Of a DNA stretch of 64,000 bases, positions 1 to 10,723 are shown in pieces (within the stretch, counting starts at the first letter, position 1; each line of letters starts with the position of its first letter). The stretch is from Occallatibacter savannae (GTDB lineage: Bacteria > Acidobacteriota > Terriglobia > Terriglobales > Acidobacteriaceae): positions 62,001 through 126,000 of the forward strand of contig NZ_QFFY01000008.1 of NCBI RefSeq assembly GCF_003131205.1, read 5' to 3'. The notes under the pieces are model-generated. The model did no database searches, had not been told where the DNA came from, and saw only the letters and a list, made by a program, of their open reading frames with translations. The translations under genes and the position numbers were made by a program.

Positions 1-495
1 GAGGAGACTCCGCGGACGTTTGAGAGCAACGTGCTGTTCGACACCGCGGACCGCAAGATGCGGACGCGAACGGAGATTCTGCGCATTCGCAACTACGGCG
101 GCCGGTGGGTGATCACGCATAAGCGGCTGCCGGATGGGATCCCCGGCGAAGACGTGCACAAGCATCGGATCGAGACGGAGACGCAGGTCGGCGATGGAGA
201 GGTGCTGGCGCAGGTCTTTCGGTCGATTGGGCTGGTGGAGGCGTTCCGGTATGAAAAGTGGCGCAGCGAGTGGTCCGATGGTCAGGGCCACTGCGTCATC
301 GACGAGACGCCGATCGGCGTGTTTGCGGAACTTGAGGGTGAGGCCGAATGGATCGATCGAACCGCTGGGAAGCTGGGAGTCGAACGATCTCAGTACATCA
401 CCTTGAGCTACGGCCGGCTGTTTGAGCAGTGGTGCGCGGAGCACAACTGCGCGGTGAAGGATCTGACGTTTGACGCGATAGGGAACTCCCGCTGA
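1..495 (+). CDS. CYTH-domain protein, class IV adenylate cyclase (CyaB)-like, 5' truncated
   Basis: The reading frame is open from base 1, so the true start lies outside the window; the first internal start is a GTG at 31. The visible 164 residues have CYTH tunnel-fold features: an Arg/Lys-rich strand (RTEILRIRNYGG followed by ITHKRLPDG), an acidic strand with alternating Glu (HRIETETQ), a basic FRYEKWR strand, and the late FAELEGEAEWID strand with its ExE pattern. The usual N-terminal ExExK motif would lie upstream of the window. CYTH proteins bind phosphorylated substrates and divalent metal; members include CyaB-type adenylate cyclases and triphosphatases. The family is clear, but the substrate cannot be read from this fragment. 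Confidence 0.82.
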   Translation, partial: EETPRTFESNVLFDTADRKMRTRTEILRIRNYGGRWVITHKRLPDGIPGEDVHKHRIETETQVGDGEVLAQVFRSIGLVEAFRYEKWRSEWSDGQGHCVIDETPIGVFAELEGEAEWIDRTAGKLGVERSQYITLSYGRLFEQWCAEHNCAVKDLTFDAIGNSR

Positions 496-510
496 TCGCA
501 AAACTTTCGC

Positions 511-891
511 CTAGCCTTGCTGTTGGAGCTGATCGAGTTTCTGGCCTGGATGCTGCCTTGCTTCGCGGTCGATTTCCTGCTGCAGGAAGTAGTTGAGCGC
601 TGTGCGGAGGCCGACGATGGCGGCGAGCTTGCCGATTTCTGTCCATGAGGGCGCGATAGCGGTGCGCAGGATATCGGCGGCAACTTCGAATTCCAGAGCC
701 AGGGCGAGCCAACGGCCAAGGCGAAGCCGGATAGCTTCCTTCTCGTCGGGTGAGAACGACGTCGCGCGACGAAAGAACAAGGCGTACGCGCGAACAATTG
801 CCTCTGCCGCAGCGATTCCGATGACGACCGCAGATGCAGCCTCGATGCCTGAGGCAAGATAGAGAGTCCACACCTTGACTACAGCGTCCAT
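511..891 (-). CDS. DUF1622 family membrane protein
   Basis: This 126-residue protein has a hydrophobic first segment (about residues 8-36) and a second one near residues 85-103. A polar central region contains SPDEKEAIRLRLGRWLALALEFEVAADIL, which is the conserved core of DUF1622 as I know it. Its start is an ATG at 891 without an obvious Shine-Dalgarno sequence. It converges on the CYTH gene with a 15-bp gap between stop codons. Function is unknown; it is probably a small inner-membrane protein. Family assignment is by recognition of the core motif and length. Confidence 0.78.
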   Translation of the reverse strand: MDAVVKVWTLYLASGIEAASAVVIGIAAAEAIVRAYALFFRRATSFSPDEKEAIRLRLGRWLALALEFEVAADILRTAIAPSWTEIGKLAAIVGLRTALNYFLQQEIDREARQHPGQKLDQLQQQG

Positions 892-1257
892 GTTTGAAAG
901 GATGCGTGACGACGCTGGATAGGTTTCGTGACCTACGGAAGAAGAGGAGACTTACGAGAGCTACTTTGCCGAGTGCCGGTCTGCCTTGAAGAAGCGTCAG
1001 AGTGTCTGATCGCGGTGATTCGAGAATGGCCGCGATCGAAAGCCGCGTGATCAGAATGCGATGAGTTGCCGGCGCTATTCGCACTAACGCGTTTCCCGCG
1101 CAGGCGCTGTTGCAGCGCTGCTTCTCGCTCCGCCTCGGCCAGCAGATAGATCGTGTGCCTGATTACGTTTTGAAAAAGCATGTCCCTGATCTTGTCCCCA
1201 GACCTGTTTGATGCATGTACAAAGGAACGCGACGACGGGCAGATGTGATCTATGCCG
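892..1257. other. gene-poor interval
   Basis: This 366-bp stretch holds no gene I can support. An 82-codon minus-strand frame (933-1181) begins with a plausible helix (LLAEAEREAALQQRLRGKR) but ends in low-complexity Ser/Arg sequence and lacks a well-spaced ribosome-binding site, so it may be a remnant or chance frame. I see no terminator hairpin or repeat here. Confidence 0.4.
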
Positions 1258-1455
1258 CTATTTCTTCGGCGCGAAGCCCATGGTCAATTTACGGCCATCG
1301 TCTTCGGCCACCGTTTGGTGGACGTCTTCCACGTGCTTGCGGAAGGCTCGGCTCAGGGAAGGCTTCACGTCGAGAGGAAATGGATGATTGCAGGCAGAAC
1401 AGCGCTTAATCACGCCTTGAGCGACAAGGTGCGGTGGCAGGCTAAGCCGGGCCAT
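1258..1455 (-). CDS. small CxxC protein of unknown function
   Basis: A 65-residue basic protein with a CSAC pair (residues 19-22) followed by HPFPLDVKPSLSRAFRKHVEDVHQ. The two Cys and nearby His residues suggest a small zinc-binding or rubredoxin-like knuckle, though only one CxxC is present. The start is supported by GGAG six bases upstream of ATG 1455. It lies in the same orientation as the next small gene (1597-1806), which also carries a CxxC motif. I do not recognise the family. Confidence 0.5.
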   Translation of the reverse strand: MARLSLPPHLVAQGVIKRCSACNHPFPLDVKPSLSRAFRKHVEDVHQTVAEDDGRKLTMGFAPKK

Positions 1456-1596
1456 GGCGTCTCCAAAAAGTGATTCAGTTTGTCGGAACGCAGCGGTCGC
1501 GCTATCGGCGGTACGCTGCAGGGGGTTGCTTACAACCTAAGATGCGGGGCCCGGTGTGGACTTTAATGACGAATGTAAATTTCTTGGAGCGAGTTT

Positions 1597-1806
1597 TTAT
1601 GCGACGGAACGAAGTCTGCTGATCTGTCGATATTTGTCGACCATTTCGAGCAGGCGAGGATCGCACTTGTGCGCCAGCTCGGCCGTGTCCAGGTCGGCGC
1701 GCGATGCGGAGTCGGCGACGGTGGCAAAGCAGCGTGAACAATAAGAGTGAAGTGTGCCGTCCTCGTTGGTGCGATGCGTGAACTCGGGATTGAACGTTTT
1801 GCCCAT
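1597..1806 (-). CDS. small zinc-ribbon-like protein
   Basis: A 69-residue protein with the sequence HSYCSRCFATVADS near residues 21-34 and HKCDP near 46-50. The CxxC plus HxC spacing suggests one zinc site. The start at ATG 1806 has AAGG about eight bases upstream. I recall similar tiny proteins with an FxHRTNEDGTxHxYCSxCFxTVA pattern in Acidobacteriota, but the function is unknown. It follows the same strand as the 65-residue CxxC protein and could be cotranscribed with it. Confidence 0.55.
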   Translation of the reverse strand: MGKTFNPEFTHRTNEDGTLHSYCSRCFATVADSASRADLDTAELAHKCDPRLLEMVDKYRQISRLRSVA

Positions 1807-2002
1807 GGGTTCTACCTTTCGCTGATCTGGAATTCCAACGCCCTACATCTAATTTGATGCGAATCGGCGAAAGATTGATGGCTTACGGGTTTGGAATCAC
1901 AAGCTTGTATCCATGCAACAAGTGCTGCGCAAAAAGTGCTCGCTTTGAGTGCGCTTGAACCTCTAGAATTCCGCCCGGTTCCCCAGACCCACCTGCAAGC
2001 AT

Positions 2003-3688
2003 ATGGACGGAGTTCGTACCTTACTCTTCGCGCTGGTTTGCGCTTTGCTCTCTGCTCGAGACGTCAACGCCTTTCAGGCGCAGGAATCAGCTTCCCCAAA
2101 TTCGCCTATTCGGTTCGACCTGAAACATCTACCCTTCCGGCTTTTTTCTGACGAAAGCCCGGCGCGTAACGCCCCGGAGAGCATGGCCGGAGGTATCGCG
2201 GTCTTCGATTACAACGGGGACGGCCGCCCCGATATTTTCTTTGCCAATGGTTGTGATCTGTCTTCCATCGGAAAGAAAGATGCGAAGCATTCTGATCGCC
2301 TTTTCCGCAACAATGGCGACGGCACATTCACCGATGTGACCGAACATGCGGGGCTCGCAGGAAGAGGATTCGATGTTGGCGTGGCTGTTGGTGACTACGA
2401 TAATGACGGCCATCCCGATCTCTTCATCGCTGGCGTCCACGGCAATGCGCTTTATCGCAACAACGGGGATGGAACCTTTACCGACGTCACGGCGAGTGCC
2501 GGGCTGGGCAGTGCTCTGGATCCGGAATATGGACCAAGGTGGTCAGTTGCAGCCGCGTGGGTAGATGTGAACAACGATGGTTTACTCGACCTGTTTGTCG
2601 TGAACTACCTCCAGTGGCACTACGAATCGGAATCACGCTGCGTGGTCGATGGAGCGCCCCAATACTGTCATCCTCGTTATTACAAAGGAATGCCAAACCA
2701 GCTCTTTCTGAACCAGGGCAACGGCAAATTCAAGGACGTCTCGAAGGAATGGGGAATTCGTGAAAATGTCGGAAAAGGCATGGGCGTTGGCGTGGCCGAC
2801 TTCGATCTGGATGGCAAGCAGGATTTATTCGTGACCAACGACGGCGAGTTCGAATTCCTCTTTCATAATCTAGGCACAAGCTTTGAACAGATTTCCTTTC
2901 AGACCAACACCGCGGTCCCTGAAGATGGCGTGCTGATTTCCGGTATGGGGCTCGATTTTCGCGAACTAAGCGGTGATGGCTATCCCGACATTCTCTACGT
3001 CGCACTGAACAAGGAGACGTTCCCGTTTCTTGAGAACACCGGCAAAGGAACCTTCAGCGATATCACAGGGTCAAGCGGTATGACTCGCCACAGCATGAAG
3101 ATGGCCGGGTTCGGAGCGGCTCTCTATGACTTCGACAACGATGGCCGCAAGGACCTGTTCGTCTCGCGCGGTCATGTCGCAGTCATACAGCCTCCGGGTG
3201 AAGCTGTCCGACAGCCGAACACAGTCTTTCGGGGCCTGCCGAATAAACAATGGCAGCCGCTCACCCAGGAAGCCGGCTTCACCGACGATACGGCCGCTCG
3301 TCACCGGGGTTGCGCTTTTGGAGACTTCAATGGTAACGGCCTGATCGACGTTGTTGTGACCTCGATGGATCAGCAGGCGGAACTCTGGATGAATCACAGC
3401 TCAAACGCGGGTCATTGGCTCGACTTCGCCTTGCACGGCGTGAAGAGCAACCGCGACGGCATTGGCGCAAGGATCAAGGTTGTGACGAAGTCCCGCACAC
3501 AGTACAACCACCAAACATCCAGCGTTTGCTATGCCTCATCCAGCCTTGGCCCGGTGCATTTCGGTCTTGGACCGGAGACGTTGGCCACTGAGGTAGTGAT
3601 CGTCTGGCCCAGTGGCACAGTGCAGCAGCTGCACAACGTGAAGGGGGACCAGGTGATAGCCGTCACCGAGCCACTTGAGGCACAGTGA
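2003..3688 (+). CDS. CRTAC1-like secreted FG-GAP/VCBS repeat protein with C-terminal ASPIC/UnbV domain
   Basis: A 561-residue protein starting with a signal peptide (residues 1 to about 24, hydrophobic LLFALVCALLSA). It then carries several FG-GAP/VCBS-type calcium-binding blades: AVFDYNGDGRPDIFFANG, VGDYDNDGHPDLFIAG, WVDVNNDGLLDLFVVN, VADFDLDGKQDLFVTN, DFDNDGRKDLFVSRG and FGDFNGNGLIDVVV. The last 90 residues form an ASPIC/UnbV domain (GARIKVV, then FGLGPETLATEVVIVWPSG). The fold predicted is an extracellular beta-propeller. Family members are often found next to TPR proteins, but none is seen here. Cargo or ligand is unknown. It stands alone, convergent with secA. Confidence 0.9.
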   Translation: MDGVRTLLFALVCALLSARDVNAFQAQESASPNSPIRFDLKHLPFRLFSDESPARNAPESMAGGIAVFDYNGDGRPDIFFANGCDLSSIGKKDAKHSDRLFRNNGDGTFTDVTEHAGLAGRGFDVGVAVGDYDNDGHPDLFIAGVHGNALYRNNGDGTFTDVTASAGLGSALDPEYGPRWSVAAAWVDVNNDGLLDLFVVNYLQWHYESESRCVVDGAPQYCHPRYYKGMPNQLFLNQGNGKFKDVSKEWGIRENVGKGMGVGVADFDLDGKQDLFVTNDGEFEFLFHNLGTSFEQISFQTNTAVPEDGVLISGMGLDFRELSGDGYPDILYVALNKETFPFLENTGKGTFSDITGSSGMTRHSMKMAGFGAALYDFDNDGRKDLFVSRGHVAVIQPPGEAVRQPNTVFRGLPNKQWQPLTQEAGFTDDTAARHRGCAFGDFNGNGLIDVVVTSMDQQAELWMNHSSNAGHWLDFALHGVKSNRDGIGARIKVVTKSRTQYNHQTSSVCYASSSLGPVHFGLGPETLATEVVIVWPSGTVQQLHNVKGDQVIAVTEPLEAQ

Positions 3689-3770
3689 ATCGTCGCTGTC
3701 CTGCCCTCAGAGCAAATCCGTTTGGCTGAGACTGCTTGATAACGGAACCCTTGAATCGGCGGGGGCTGAG

Positions 3771-3798
3771 AAAAGAGCCGCTATCGCAGTAGCGGCTC
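3771..3798 (-). terminator. Rho-independent terminator of secA
   Basis: A perfect 9-bp stem GAGCCGCTA/TAGCGGCTC with a 6-nt loop. Read on the minus strand it is followed by TTTTC and lies 22 bp beyond the secA stop. It sits between the convergent ASPIC/UnbV gene and secA, so it can serve secA. Confidence 0.7.
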
Positions 3799-3820
3799 CT
3801 GGTGAAGAACGGTGTGGGGT

Positions 3821-6853
<3,033 letters not shown>

Positions 6854-6940
6854 GGAGAACTCCGATCTTGCAGTAGGTGTGTCCTGGATTGCGGCGATTG
6901 CGCGGGGAATAAAAATGCGATCGCGGCGCGGCGCTGGGAA

Positions 6941-7366
6941 TCAGGCCAGGGCGGGAGGAGGGCGCTGGAAGAGCGCGGAAAGCAGAGGTGTTGCGGGGGC
7001 GCGGCCAAGGGGGTCCGCGGATGGGGCCGACAGGGGACGGAGCGGCGAAACCAGCCCGATAAAGAGCACGGGTAGGAATGCGATCAGCGGACCGGCCGCA
7101 TTGCCTCGGAAAATGGAGCTTGCCTGCCGATGCGAACCTGAGTTCGTGAACCGCGAGGGAGCCGAGTGGGCAGCGGAGCTCTGGCTGTGGCTGCGCACCA
7201 GAAACTCGAAGACCGGGTGGGCATAGCCTCTGGAGGTCTGCCGGCCGGTCTCAGCCGTGGCGACAGAGGTGAAGGTGACGGCGGCAATCGCCAGCCACAT
7301 CCAGGCTGCTCTGTTGCGGGTTCGGCGGTTCCAGGACATAGGTCTACATCTCATATTTTGCCACAA
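6941..7366 (-). CDS. hypothetical exported/membrane protein upstream of secA
   Basis: A 141-residue frame with a hydrophobic N-terminal segment (WMWLAIAAVTFTSVATA), a Ser/His-rich middle and a second hydrophobic segment (GPLIAFLPVLFIGLVSPL). This fits an exported protein or a two-helix membrane protein. Several Met starts are possible (7366, 7354, 7339), none with a strong ribosome-binding site. It ends 87 bp before the secA start on the same strand, so it could share a transcript with secA. I do not recognise a family, and the Pro-rich C-terminus leaves some doubt that it is coding. Confidence 0.4.
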   Translation of the reverse strand: MWQNMRCRPMSWNRRTRNRAAWMWLAIAAVTFTSVATAETGRQTSRGYAHPVFEFLVRSHSQSSAAHSAPSRFTNSGSHRQASSIFRGNAAGPLIAFLPVLFIGLVSPLRPLSAPSADPLGRAPATPLLSALFQRPPPALA

Positions 7367-7371
7367 AGAGA

Positions 7372-7399
7372 CAGTGATCAGGGATCAGTGGTCAGGGCA
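7372..7399. repeat. heptad tandem repeat tract, CAGNNNT type, 4 units
   Basis: Four perfectly phased 7-bp units, each starting CAG (for example CAGTGAT, CAGGGAT). The tract lies between the divergent membrane-protein gene and the DinB gene. The same unit class recurs at 29009-29036. Confidence 0.75.
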
Positions 7400-7469
7400 G
7401 GTTGCCGGCAAGGTGTGGATTTTCGGCATCTTCGCAGGATGGCCGGAATCTTAGGCTGAGGAGGAACTG

Positions 7470-7952
7470 ATGGCGGACAGGAATGATGGGGCGCTGCGGG
7501 AGCATCTGGTGAAGCTTTTGACGGAGGCCCAGGCGCATGCGACGTTCGACGATGCGGTAAAGGGGCTGGTTCCGGCGCTTTACGGAAAGGTGCCGGCGGG
7601 AGCCGAGCACAGCCCCTGGCAACTGCTGGAGCATCTGCGGATTGCGCAGTGGGACATCGTCGAGTTCTCGCGGAGTGAGAAGCATGAGTCGCCCAAGTGG
7701 CCGGAAGGGTATTGGCCGAAGGAGAAGGCGCCGGCAGACGAGAAGGCCTGGGAGAAGAGCGTGCGCGCGTTCAAGCACGATCTGAAAGAAATGGTGGAGC
7801 TGATCCGCGACCCGAAGACCGACCTGTACGCGAAGATTCCCGGCGGGGATGGGCAGACGGTTCTGCGTGAGGCGCTATTGATCGCCGACCACAATGCGTA
7901 TCACGTTGGGCAGCTGGTGATGGTGAGGAGGCTGCTGGGGGCGTGGGGGTGA
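7470..7952 (+). CDS. DinB family protein
   Basis: A 160-residue four-helix protein of the DinB/YfiT-like superfamily. The likely metal site is HSPWQLLEHLRIAQWDI (His in helix 2) together with DHNAYHVGQLVMVRRLLG (His-x3-His in the last helix), the usual three-His arrangement. The start is well set by AGGAGG five bases before ATG 7470. Such proteins are often thiol-dependent metalloenzymes (bacillithiol or mycothiol S-transferases) or damage-associated proteins; the substrate here is unknown. A heptad repeat tract begins four bases after its stop codon. Confidence 0.85.
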   Translation: MADRNDGALREHLVKLLTEAQAHATFDDAVKGLVPALYGKVPAGAEHSPWQLLEHLRIAQWDIVEFSRSEKHESPKWPEGYWPKEKAPADEKAWEKSVRAFKHDLKEMVELIRDPKTDLYAKIPGGDGQTVLREALLIADHNAYHVGQLVMVRRLLGAWG

Positions 7953-7956
7953 GGAG

Positions 7957-7998
7957 AGCTTTCGGCTCTCAGCCTTCAGCTCTCAGCTTTCAGCTATG
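7957..7998. repeat. heptad tandem repeat tract, AGCTNTC type, 6 units
   Basis: Six phased 7-bp units of consensus AGCTNTC (AGCTTTC, AGCCTTC, AGCTCTC and variants) start four bases after the DinB stop. The last unit is AGCTATG. This is the same class as the tracts at 18663, 43303, 43740 and 44653. Confidence 0.85.
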
Positions 7999-8031
7999 CA
8001 TTGGAACTATGAGCTTACCTTTTGGAATGTC

Positions 8032-8940
8032 TTAGCAGGTGAGGCCGAAGGCGGTGCGGATCTTCGCGAGGAAGGCTTTGATCCTGGGGCGGGCGTCGCC
8101 GGTGCTTAGCGCTTCGAAGGGAACGTATCCCCGATAACCGTGGTTGTCGATGAGAGATTTTATGCGGGCGAGGTCTACCGGCTCGGGTTGATTGTTGCGG
8201 AAGACCTCCTCCTTGATCTGCCAGGAGACCGCGTAGGGGAGAAGTTTCTCGATCTCGGCGTAGGGTTCGCCCGACCGCAGGCTGCCGATGTCGAGGATGC
8301 TGCCGAACCACTCGGAATCGACAGCTTCGATAACGCGGATCGTTTCTGCGGCGGTCTTCAGGAAGTCGTTGTGCTGCTGAAGGCCGACGACGACTCCGTG
8401 CTCCTTGCCGAATGCGGCGCAATCTTTCAAGTCGGCGACCATCCAGTCGAGCGCCTCATCGAACGCGTGTCCCACAGGCCGCTCGGGGCCGGAGAAAACG
8501 CGGATCACGGGGGCGCCGAGTTTGCTCGCGACAACGATCCAATCCTTCACCATCTGCACATCGCGTTCGCGCGCGGACTTGTCCGCCGTGGCGAAGTTGT
8601 TGCGAACGCCGGTGCCGCTGATGCCGACGCCGTTGACGAAGGCTGTGCGCTTGAGGGCGTAGATGTAATCGTCCGTTGGAACCTTCGGATAGCCGGGGAA
8701 GTAGTAGCCCGTGGCGTCGAGCGCGTCAACGCCATTCTCTGCGCAGAAGGCGACTGCATCGGCGAGTGTCATCGTGCCAGATTGGAGCGGGCCGTTGAAG
8801 GAATAAGCGTTGAGGCCGAGCTTCAGCTTCACGCCCGGCTTTCTGGAGATCGCGTCGGAAGGAGCCAATGTGGAGCCATGAAGACCGGCCGCACCCACCA
8901 CTCCAGCGGAACTTGCAAGAAATCTACGTCGATTGATCAT
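8032..8940 (-). CDS. Tat-exported sugar phosphate isomerase/epimerase-like TIM-barrel protein
   Basis: A 302-residue protein of the AP endonuclease family 2 / xylose isomerase-like TIM-barrel superfamily. The N-terminus is MINRRRFLASSAGVVGAAG, a twin-arginine signal (RRRFLAS) followed by a hydrophobic stretch. The barrel is suggested by FCAENGVDALDATGYYFPGYP, VIRVFSGPERPVGH, VVGLQQHNDFLKTAAE, GSILDIGS and GYVPFEAL; conserved acidic and His residues in these strands would hold a divalent metal. The exact sugar substrate cannot be deduced. It stands alone on the minus strand. Confidence 0.85.
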   Translation of the reverse strand: MINRRRFLASSAGVVGAAGLHGSTLAPSDAISRKPGVKLKLGLNAYSFNGPLQSGTMTLADAVAFCAENGVDALDATGYYFPGYPKVPTDDYIYALKRTAFVNGVGISGTGVRNNFATADKSARERDVQMVKDWIVVASKLGAPVIRVFSGPERPVGHAFDEALDWMVADLKDCAAFGKEHGVVVGLQQHNDFLKTAAETIRVIEAVDSEWFGSILDIGSLRSGEPYAEIEKLLPYAVSWQIKEEVFRNNQPEPVDLARIKSLIDNHGYRGYVPFEALSTGDARPRIKAFLAKIRTAFGLTC

Positions 8941-8973
8941 GCGCTTTCGAGCTCTGCAGCATTCTATGCGCTC

Positions 8974-9774
8974 TCATCTGGATTTCTGTAGTTTTGGCGG
9001 TCTTGGCTTGGGCCGCACGGGCGCAACCGGGCAGGCGGGGAGATTGCCCATTTCATCACCCGAGCAAACCGGCTTGGAAAGCGTCAAAGCCAACTTGCCT
9101 CCGACCAACCTGCTACACGTGTATGTGTAGCCGCACTTGTCGCTCGTCTGCAAACTCCAATCTCCAAGGAGGCTCGACTCCTCGATCACTTCAAGCCTGT
9201 TCCCCGTCCAGCGGTAGGTATCGTCTTGCCAGGGGCCGCCGAACCAGCTTTCATGCGAGGTCACGGTCTTGCTTTCAGGATGTGCTTCGAGATTGGCTCC
9301 GATATCCGAAAGCTGCTTTGAGAGCGCGAAGCTTCCGCGTTTCTGATCCCACAGATAGATGCAGGAGATCCTCTTATCCAGATGCGGTATGTAGGCGATC
9401 AACAATTCCAGATCTTCGAAGCCGTCGAAGTTGAAATCGGCATGAGCAACGAGCTTTGAAAGCTCATAATCCTCCCAGACTTCTGTTATCTGCTCCAAAG
9501 GCTGCGAACAGCTTGCGAGTCTCTGGATGGGTTCCTGTCCGCCGTTCCTGTATATGGAGACGCCGGTGACCGATCCGGCCTTATCCAACTCCACAGCGAA
9601 TCTGAGCGGCGCCGCGCCTGGCTGGATTGGAAAGCTAAAGACCAGCCGGGGGTCTTCCTGACTCAGAGGCTTGGGCTCCTGCTGGGGTAACGCGCTGGAA
9701 GCAGTGAGAGCCAGCGGCAAGAGGACTGCGACATATTGAGCGTTCCGGTGGAACATGGCGGCAATTGTAGGCAC
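8974..9774 (-). CDS. secreted protein, XAC2610-like (VCBS-type) fold suspected
   Basis: A 266-residue protein with an N-terminal hydrophobic signal (AVLLPLALTASSALPQ). The central HADFNFDGFEDLELLIAYIP stretch, followed by a strand with YLWDQKRGSFALSKQL, resembles the XAC2610-related family that inhibits lysozyme or displays an acidic DxNxDGxxD calcium loop. Two Cys pairs occur near the C-terminus (CGYTYTC, and Cys in KPVCSGDEMGNLPACP), suggesting periplasmic disulfides. The Pro/Lys-rich tail (RPKPRPPKLQKSR) is unusual. Family assignment is tentative. Confidence 0.62.
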   Translation of the reverse strand: MPTIAAMFHRNAQYVAVLLPLALTASSALPQQEPKPLSQEDPRLVFSFPIQPGAAPLRFAVELDKAGSVTGVSIYRNGGQEPIQRLASCSQPLEQITEVWEDYELSKLVAHADFNFDGFEDLELLIAYIPHLDKRISCIYLWDQKRGSFALSKQLSDIGANLEAHPESKTVTSHESWFGGPWQDDTYRWTGNRLEVIEESSLLGDWSLQTSDKCGYTYTCSRLVGGKLALTLSKPVCSGDEMGNLPACPVAPVRPKPRPPKLQKSR

Positions 9775-9847
9775 ACCCTTTCAAAAACGTAGGTGATGGC
9801 GCGCAGGGTTGCGGACCATACGAACGAGGGCGGCGACCCCTGCGGTT

Positions 9848-10573
9848 CTAATCCATCTTCATGCCGGGCATGGCGTCGTGGGTCATGTTGTCGTGGCCGT
9901 CGTGATCGTCGGTAGACCAGATCTTCGCTGGGTCGGTTTCGTTGGGATAGACGTGCACCATCCAGCCAAAGATGTGCGGGTGGAAGATGCCGCCGGCGGC
10001 CTCGCACTCGTCGCGCGTGTGGATGGAGCCGAGGAGGCCGAACCTTGCGTTGGGTCCGAAGTAGGCGGCTTTCTGATCGGGGGGTGCTTTGCAGAAATTG
10101 GTGTGCTGGTGCCAGCGCGCGATGCTCAACGGGATCCGTTGGTTGATCTCGTCTTCATTGGCATCGACACGGTCGGTATACATGACGCCGACGAGCTTGT
10201 AGCCGCCGTCAGCCGTCTTGCGATAGAGCAGCGAGGTCGGATTGAGAGGATCAAAGTGTTTGTGCGCGGCTAGCCCGTTCGCCATGTTGGTGAAGTGGTA
10301 GAGCGGTTGCGGAACGTTGGGCAGGAAGATGCGGAAGCCGTCGGCCAGAGCAGCGTGGTAGTCCTCGTAGGGCCTCATGGCCTGTTTCGCTGCGGCGACG
10401 ATGGCACCGGCTTTGGCGCGATCGCCGGGCTGCTCGGTGCGCAGGGAGGTCATGTACATGTGTCCGGCCATATGTGCCATGCCGGGCATGTCGGGTTCGT
10501 CCTCCGACTGTGCATGCGCCACGGGTGCGATTGCGATGGCGAGTATCGCGCAACTGAGAAGTCGAGAGTGCAT
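9848..10573 (-). CDS. secreted Met/His-rich protein of unknown function
   Basis: A 241-residue protein with a clear signal peptide ending AHAQ (about residue 21) and a GGAGGT site four bases upstream of ATG 10573. The mature N-terminus is rich in Met and His (MPGMAHMAGHMYM), and the C-terminus repeats the theme (DDHDGHDNMTHDAMPGMKMD). These resemble periplasmic copper/silver-binding tails. The core contains conserved-looking blocks (YEDYHAALADGFRIFLPNVPQPLYHFTN, HQHTNFC, FHPHIFGWMVHVYP), also His-rich. I know similar uncharacterised proteins from Acidobacteriota and Proteobacteria but no function. Metal binding is inference. Confidence 0.7.
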   Translation of the reverse strand: MHSRLLSCAILAIAIAPVAHAQSEDEPDMPGMAHMAGHMYMTSLRTEQPGDRAKAGAIVAAAKQAMRPYEDYHAALADGFRIFLPNVPQPLYHFTNMANGLAAHKHFDPLNPTSLLYRKTADGGYKLVGVMYTDRVDANEDEINQRIPLSIARWHQHTNFCKAPPDQKAAYFGPNARFGLLGSIHTRDECEAAGGIFHPHIFGWMVHVYPNETDPAKIWSTDDHDGHDNMTHDAMPGMKMD

Positions 10574-10723
10574 GGGGACCTCCGGGGGAGTGCTGAGGGC
10601 TTGTACGTTAGGACGGAGAATGTGGTTCCAGAGTTTACGGCGACCTATTCGGGTCGAAAGGGAAGCGGGGCAGAGTGGGTTGACTCTGCGCCGCGAGTGG
10701 TGCTGGGGGAGGGAAGTTCGACC

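Noticed and set aside
933..1181. An 82-codon minus-strand frame.
   Set aside because: It has a plausible first half but a Ser/Arg low-complexity end, no family match and no good start signal.
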